A DNA stretch of 9,147 nucleotides, taken from Oscillospiraceae bacterium (GTDB lineage: Bacteria; Bacillota; Clostridia; Oscillospirales; Acutalibacteraceae). Shown piece by piece: positions 6,182 to 9,147 of the stretch. The translations under genes were made by a program, and so were the position numbers. The notes under the pieces were generated by a model. That model did not search any database and was not told the origin of the DNA. It saw only the letters and a list, made by a program, of their open reading frames with translations. Location: the NCBI GenBank assembly GCA_003517915.1, contig DOZQ01000112.1:3009-12155 (forward strand), in the 5' to 3' direction. Each line of letters begins with the position of its first letter. The stretch's first letter is position 1.

Positions 6182-7446
6182 GTGTTCTCCTTTTGAATTA
6201 AATCTTCGAGTACATCTTCATCCGTGTATCCTTCAGCAGGTTTGCTTCGAAGCCGCCACTTTTTGGGATTGGATTTGTCAATGGTGTAGTATTTTGTTAT
6301 GTCACCAAGTATTGTGTGGTTATCAATGATTGCATTTTCAAATTCCGTTTTTTTGTATATGTTTGCATGCCCAAAGTCTGCACCTTCAAGATGTGCATCA
6401 TTAAAGTTTGCACGTTCAAGATGTGCTCCCCCAAATTTTGCACATTCAAGATGTGCACCAATAAAATATACACATTCAGATTCCTCACAAATGCCTGCAT
6501 GTATTGATGACGCTGCCTCAAAGTTTGCACCCTCAAGATGTGCATCATTAAAATTTGCGCCCTCAAAAAGCGCATGCCAAAAACTTGCATTCCCAAGGTG
6601 CGCACCTTTAAAGTTTGCATCTTCAATACGCGCACCCTCAAAGTTTGTGCCTTCAAGATGCGCATCTTCAAAGTTTGCGCCTTTAAGATACGCCTCCCTA
6701 AACTTTACATCGGCAAGATATCCACCCAAAAAGCTGATTTCCCAAAAGTATGTATTCAAAAAATCTGAACCTTCAAGATACACATTTTCTAAATTTATCC
6801 TCAAAAAATCTGTTCTCGATAAATCAATAGCAACCTCTTTATATTTCTTTTTTATCCTAATAATCACATTAAGAGCCGCCTTACTCTGCTCATTAAGATA
6901 TTCATATATCTGATTTTTGTCCTCTGATATGAACTTGTCCAATCTTCGTTCATCTCTCAGCCAAGTACACAAAACCTCCATAACTCTTTGGCGTTCCTTC
7001 TCATTCGGCGCGTTAAAGGCAAGACGCTCAAGCGCGTAAATTCCTTCTATGCAGACAAATTGACTGTCGCAGTTGCACATGCTGCGCACCGCTTCGTTAA
7101 ACCGCCGGTTGGTCGCGTCCACCTCTTTAATCCTATGTGCGCGGTAGCCTATGGCGGCGGCAGCCGCACCGGTAAGAATAGCCAGACAAAACGAAATGGT
7201 CTGCGCCATATGTAAAAAGTCGTTCGTTGTAAATCCAACGGGTACACTTGATGCGCTTGAGGCGTTTTGCGTACCAATATTGTTTCCCGGACTTGCCTGG
7301 AAATGTAAATAGCACAATACAAGTGCAGAAAACGAAAACGCAATCAAAATAAATAAAATAATGGTTTTAAGAACTTTATCATTACCTTGTATCCATCTCC
7401 ATATACGCCGCATCCAGCCCCATATACACATAAAAAATTTAGACAT
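6178..7446 (-). CDS. Membrane-anchored pentapeptide-repeat protein
   Basis: This 422-aa protein starts with a Trp-rich basic stretch (W9, W11, W16, W18), then has two predicted membrane helices (about 27-49 and 80-104), a helical linker with IEGIYALERLAFNAP (133-146) often seen in such proteins, and a pentapeptide-repeat block (about 207-375) of the A(N/D/H)LxG type. The repeats, such as AHLEGANF, should form a right-handed quadrilateral beta-helix exposed in the cytoplasm or outside. A non-repeat insertion with two Cys (about 312-328) interrupts the coil. Function is unknown; known members range from gyrase-protecting mimics to scaffolds, and nothing here selects one. The repeat DNA is AT-rich and nearly identical every 30 bases. 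ATG at 7446 has AGGGGAG but at a long spacing of about 12 bases; internal ATGs at codons 6 and 12 are alternatives. The stop overlaps the tsaD start. Confidence 0.85.
   Translation of the reverse strand: MSKFFMCIWGWMRRIWRWIQGNDKVLKTIILFILIAFSFSALVLCYLHFQASPGNNIGTQNASSASSVPVGFTTNDFLHMAQTISFCLAILTGAAAAAIGYRAHRIKEVDATNRRFNEAVRSMCNCDSQFVCIEGIYALERLAFNAPNEKERQRVMEVLCTWLRDERRLDKFISEDKNQIYEYLNEQSKAALNVIIRIKKKYKEVAIDLSRTDFLRINLENVYLEGSDFLNTYFWEISFLGGYLADVKFREAYLKGANFEDAHLEGTNFEGARIEDANFKGAHLGNASFWHALFEGANFNDAHLEGANFEAASSIHAGICEESECVYFIGAHLECAKFGGAHLERANFNDAHLEGADFGHANIYKKTEFENAIIDNHTILGDITKYYTIDKSNPKKWRLRSKPAEGYTDEDVLEDLIQKENT
6371..6690 (-). repeat. 30-base tandem repeats encoding paired pentapeptides
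   Basis: Plus-strand TTCAAGATGTGC recurs at 6385, 6415 and 6445 at exactly 30-base spacing, with close variants near 6532 and 6652. The unit encodes ten residues of the AHLEGANFND type, that is, two pentapeptides. Near-identity at the DNA level suggests recent duplication or gene conversion within the repeat block, with a degenerate interval at about 6460-6510. Confidence 0.8.
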
Positions 7447-7495
7447 TTTGTAAACGCACTCCCCTCACGGCTGATCCGCATATCTTTTTATATAG

Positions 7496-7512
7496 ATAAA
7501 CACGTTTTATCG
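7496..7512. promoter_or_regulatory. Operator-like palindrome in the pentapeptide gene leader
   Basis: GATAAA and TTTATC arms flank a five-base centre (7495-7511), between the candidate promoter and the start codon at 7446. A 17-base near-copy with one mismatch occurs at 8234-8250. It could bind a regulator or be a chance AT-rich palindrome. Confidence 0.3.
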
Positions 7513-7529
7513 CCTTGATTTGCGCCTAA

Positions 7530-7558
7530 ATCCAAATTATTTCCTTTTTCTATGTCAA
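7530..7558 (-). promoter_or_regulatory. Weak candidate promoter for the pentapeptide-tsaD operon
   Basis: A perfect TTGACA (7558-7553) is followed after 17 bases by TTGGAT (7535-7530), a poor -10. It is the best -35 found upstream of the operon, about 85-110 bases before the ATG. An AT-rich TATATAAA further downstream lacks a matching -35. Confidence 0.3.
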
Positions 7559-7621
7559 TTTTACCGCATAACGCCGCCGCGTGTCAAGGTTTACGGGCAG
7601 CTCTTTAAATCTGCAAACAGC

Positions 7622-7651
7622 AGAGCCGGGGCAAGCAACTGCCCCGGCTCT
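7622..7651. terminator. GC-rich hairpin, probable terminator of the YbjQ-family gene
   Basis: AGAGCCGGGGCA (7622-7633) and its exact complement (7640-7651) make a 12-bp stem with a six-base loop. On the minus strand it is 60 bases after the YbjQ stop at 7712 and is followed by GCTGTTTG, a weak U-tract. On the plus strand TTGTTAT follows. It also separates this gene from the pentapeptide operon. Confidence 0.6.
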
Positions 7652-7711
7652 TGTTATGAAAAGAAGTAATACACTATGAACAATAAATCCCTAAAGGAAG
7701 CAGAAACGGAT

Positions 7712-8032
7712 TTACTTGAATTTTACCGCTGTTCCGTATGCGATTATTTCGGCGGCACCTTGCATAACCGAACTGGACGCAAATCTCATTTCTACAATCG
7801 CATCCGCGCCGAGCGACTGTGCCTCGGCTACCATACGCCCGATAGCAATTTCTCTCGCCTCGTTCAGCATATCCGTGTAGCTTTTTATTTCCCCGCCGAC
7901 GATAGTTTTCATGCCGGCCATAAAATCACGCCCGATATTTTTCGACTGAACGATACTGCCGCGAACAAGGCTCAATGTTTCTAAATTTCTGCCAGAAATT
8001 TGAGCAGTGGTGGTTATTATCAATTTGATCAC
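7712..8032 (-). CDS. YbjQ/UPF0145-family small protein
   Basis: The 106-aa protein matches the YbjQ (UPF0145, DUF74) family: a conserved GRDFMAGMKTIVGGE segment (34-48), SYTDMLNEARE..A (51-63), LGADAIVEMRF (74-84) and a closing GTAVKF (100-105). Family structures form pentameric rings, and the family has been annotated as a putative heavy-metal-binding domain, but no biochemical role is firmly known. The start is GTG at 8032 with AGGA a few bases upstream (8041-8038), and length agrees with the family. It is a single gene with a good SigA-like promoter and a downstream hairpin. Confidence 0.9.
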   Translation of the reverse strand: MIKLIITTTAQISGRNLETLSLVRGSIVQSKNIGRDFMAGMKTIVGGEIKSYTDMLNEAREIAIGRMVAEAQSLGADAIVEMRFASSSVMQGAAEIIAYGTAVKFK

Positions 8033-8054
8033 TTCTTCCTAAAATGTATATAAA
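8025..8054 (+). promoter_or_regulatory. Candidate promoter for the 29-aa ORF
   Basis: TTGATC (8025-8030), an 18-base spacer and TATAAA (8049-8054) would give a transcript starting near 8061 with a leader of about 53 bases. It overlaps the start codon and leader of the divergent YbjQ gene, so the two promoters may interfere. The -35 is only a four-of-six match. Confidence 0.35.
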
Positions 8055-8055
8055 T

Positions 8056-8084
8056 ATTTTATCCTAAGTGATCTGCTTTTTCAA
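8056..8084 (-). promoter_or_regulatory. SigA promoter for the YbjQ-family gene
   Basis: TTGAAA (8084-8079), a 17-base spacer and TAAAAT (8061-8056) each match the vegetative consensus at five of six positions. The transcript would start near 8049, giving a leader of about 17 bases. Confidence 0.7.
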
Positions 8085-8113
8085 GTAAAAAATGATATTT
8101 GGAGGAACCGCCA

Positions 8114-8203
8114 ATGACCCAACAGAAAATAACTCTCGTTTTAGTGCGTGCCGGGCTTTTGAGCCTCATGGCGCTTATGGGCATATTGAAAAATGTGGAA
8201 TAA
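8114..8203 (+). CDS. Small hydrophobic peptide, 29 aa
   Basis: ATG at 8114 is preceded by GGAGG (8101-8105) with an eight-base spacer, about the best ribosome site in the window, and the frame closes with TAA at 8201-8203. The product starts MTQQKITLVLVRAGLLSLMA and ends in LKNVE: a polar N-terminus, a mainly hydrophobic core (about residues 6-24) with one Arg, and a charged tail. It could form a single membrane helix. No family was recognised. It sits between the divergent YbjQ gene and the convergent SdpI-type gene. It could be a small membrane regulator or a toxin-like peptide, or a chance ORF; the ribosome site argues against chance. Confidence 0.5.
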   Translation: MTQQKITLVLVRAGLLSLMALMGILKNVE

Positions 8204-8216
8204 GCCTACCGCAAAC

Positions 8217-8230
8217 ACCCTAAAAAGGGT
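8217..8230. terminator. Weak hairpin between the small ORF and the SdpI-type gene
   Basis: ACCCT (8217-8221) and AGGGT (8226-8230) form a 5-bp stem with an AAAA loop, 13 bases after the small-ORF stop. No T-run follows on the plus strand, and on the minus strand only GTTTG follows. It is a poor terminator in either direction, placed where convergent transcripts should end. Confidence 0.25.
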
Positions 8231-8233
8231 ATA

Positions 8234-8250
8234 ATAAACGCGTTTTATCG
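8234..8250. repeat. Near-copy of the 7496-7512 palindrome
   Basis: ATAAACGCGTTTTATCG differs at one base from the sequence at 7496-7512, in the same orientation, and contains the perfect palindrome AAACGCGTTT. It lies just beyond the stop of the SdpI-type gene. Its function is unknown. Confidence 0.35.
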
Positions 8251-8260
8251 TACATGACCT

Positions 8261-8911
8261 TTATTTCTTCACCCTCATGTGTGTATATTGCATATAAGAG
8301 TAGAGTATCGGAGTTAAAATCAACATGGCCACAATGATTGCAGTGACAGATAGCTGGGCAATCGCGCCCCGCAGCAGGAAGTTGCAGGCGATGAGCAGCA
8401 GTCCTCCGATAATCCACAGATATCCGGCCAGTCTGTGCGTCTTATTCCAGTTATCGGCATCATTCAGCGTCCACGGCAGCTTGATGCCAATGGTATAGTT
8501 TTGCCTGCTCTTTGGCAGGTAATTGCCTATAATGACCATCAGTATTCCAACCAGAAGCGTACTGATCATGACAATAGGAATATCGGCTCCCATTGCAATG
8601 GACAGCGTAACCGGCACCAGAATGACTGATAGCGCCGGAATCAGCCAGATAGCAAACCGCTTGATCGCCTGTGATTGGCTCTCGCCTTTTGGATCATTCA
8701 AAAGGCGTATTTTTGAAAACAGGTTTATTATCAGAAATAGCAACGGAATTCCGAATGCCGCTATAGCCTTGTGAACAAAGCTATCAGGCGTACCGGCGTT
8801 ATTCCAGTGAATCGCGATCTGCTCCGGCAACGATGAATAGACTGCCACAGAAAAAGCGATTGGCAGCAGGCAGAGCAAAGATGTAACCCATATCAAGGTT
8901 TTTTTATTCAT
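8261..8911 (-). CDS. sdpI: SdpI-family membrane protein (immunity-type)
   Basis: The 216-aa protein has about six membrane helices (about 5-25, 50-66, 86-107, 111-130, 161-180, 185-206). The N-terminal part carries the DUF1648 signature LPEQIAIHWNNAGTPDSF (28-45). The C-terminal half carries the SdpI motif with GNYLPKSRQNYTIGIKLPWTL (129-149), then NWNKTHRLAGYLWIIGG (154-170). B. subtilis SdpI protects cells from the SdpC killing peptide and sequesters the SdpR repressor at the membrane when SdpC is present. ATG at 8911 has AGGGGG nine bases upstream, overlapping the stop of the ArsR-type gene 13 bases away, so the two are very likely co-translated. No sdpC-like precursor is in the window; many genomes have such orphan pairs, so general envelope-stress or bacteriocin resistance is possible. 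Confidence 0.92.
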   Translation of the reverse strand: MNKKTLIWVTSLLCLLPIAFSVAVYSSLPEQIAIHWNNAGTPDSFVHKAIAAFGIPLLFLIINLFSKIRLLNDPKGESQSQAIKRFAIWLIPALSVILVPVTLSIAMGADIPIVMISTLLVGILMVIIGNYLPKSRQNYTIGIKLPWTLNDADNWNKTHRLAGYLWIIGGLLLIACNFLLRGAIAQLSVTAIIVAMLILTPILYSYMQYTHMRVKK

Positions 8912-8924
8912 GTTTATTTTCCCC

Positions 8925-9147
8925 CTAGTCTTTTTTGAACTGCGAAACCCACATCATAATTTCTTCAAACACGGACAGGTTCAGTTCATAATAAATATAG
9001 TTTTTGTATTTTGTCTCAAAAACCAATCCCGCTTTTTTAAGCTGAGACAAATGGTAGGATATTGTCGCGCTGGTCATATCAAAACGCTTTGCAATATCTC
9101 CGGCAGACATCCGGCCTTTTTTCAGCATCACCAGGATTTCCCTGCGC
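8925..9147 (-). CDS. ArsR-family regulator (SdpR-like), 5' end cut by window edge
   Basis: The visible part is a winged helix-turn-helix: RREILVMLKKGRMSAGDIAK, then a recognition helix with MTSATISYHLSQLKKAGLV, a wing with FETKYKNYIYYELN, and a C-terminal helix FEEIMMWVSQFKKD. The order and the absence of visible metal-binding Cys resemble SdpR, the autorepressor of sdpRI, rather than metal sensors. Coding continues to base 9147: the codons before GTG 9131 read RREIL, which is conserved in the family, so the real start and promoter lie outside. It should repress its own operon with the SdpI-type gene. By analogy the signal is a membrane-active peptide, which is inference. Confidence 0.9.
   Translation of the reverse strand, partial: RREILVMLKKGRMSAGDIAKRFDMTSATISYHLSQLKKAGLVFETKYKNYIYYELNLSVFEEIMMWVSQFKKD

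Noticed and set aside
6371..6690. CRISPR-like array because of regular 30-base periodicity
   Set aside because: The units are contiguous and in frame, with no unique spacers, and encode pentapeptide repeats.
6299..6913. A 204-codon open frame on the plus strand across the pentapeptide region
   Set aside because: It is antisense to clear AHLEGANF repeats; the repetitive DNA lacks stops in several frames, and the product is a low-complexity echo of the repeat.
7676..7984. A 102-codon plus-strand frame opposite the YbjQ gene
   Set aside because: The minus frame matches YbjQ over its whole length and has a promoter and a ribosome site; the plus frame has neither.

Overview
The window looks like chromosome of an endospore-forming Clostridia-type Firmicute, possibly near the Oscillospiraceae/thermocellum group. 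The reasons are strong GGAGG-type ribosome sites, a SpoIIQ-like forespore protein with a SigF/SigG-type promoter, a ferritin-like gene with a SigE-type promoter, an SdpI/ArsR pair, and a GTP-type PEP carboxykinase of the kind known from Clostridium thermocellum. No mobile element, CRISPR array, tRNA or rRNA was seen. Nearly all genes lie on the minus strand. The exceptions are the Nudix gene and a very small ORF.

Left part (1-2640): a SpoIIQ-like M23 membrane protein (167-925) sits downstream of a cytoplasmic M14 zinc carboxypeptidase (1013-1915), with a candidate SigF/SigG promoter between them. The M14 gene is divergent from a plus-strand ADP-ribose pyrophosphatase (2017-2562), which has its own SigA-like promoter. 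A very long perfect hairpin with a GAAA tetraloop follows the Nudix gene, in the convergent gap.

Middle (2637-6181): a 168-aa ferritin-like protein whose start is GTG at 3143, with a SigE-like promoter; a strong terminator just upstream of it that ends the PEP carboxykinase transcript; the GTP-type PEP carboxykinase with a near-consensus SigA promoter; then tsaD, the essential tRNA t6A-modification gene.

Right part (6178-9147): tsaD is joined by an ATGA stop/start overlap to an upstream AT-rich gene for a two-TM pentapeptide-repeat protein, so the repeat gene leads an operon with an essential gene. Beyond it come a terminator, a YbjQ-family small protein with a good SigA promoter, an unlisted 29-codon hydrophobic ORF with a near-ideal ribosome site (8114-8203), and an SdpI-family membrane protein preceded by an ArsR-type regulator that runs off the right edge.

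The most interesting items are the 29-aa peptide next to an SdpI-type immunity gene, the pentapeptide-tsaD coupling, and the sporulation-type promoters. No clearly new multi-gene system can be claimed from sequence alone.
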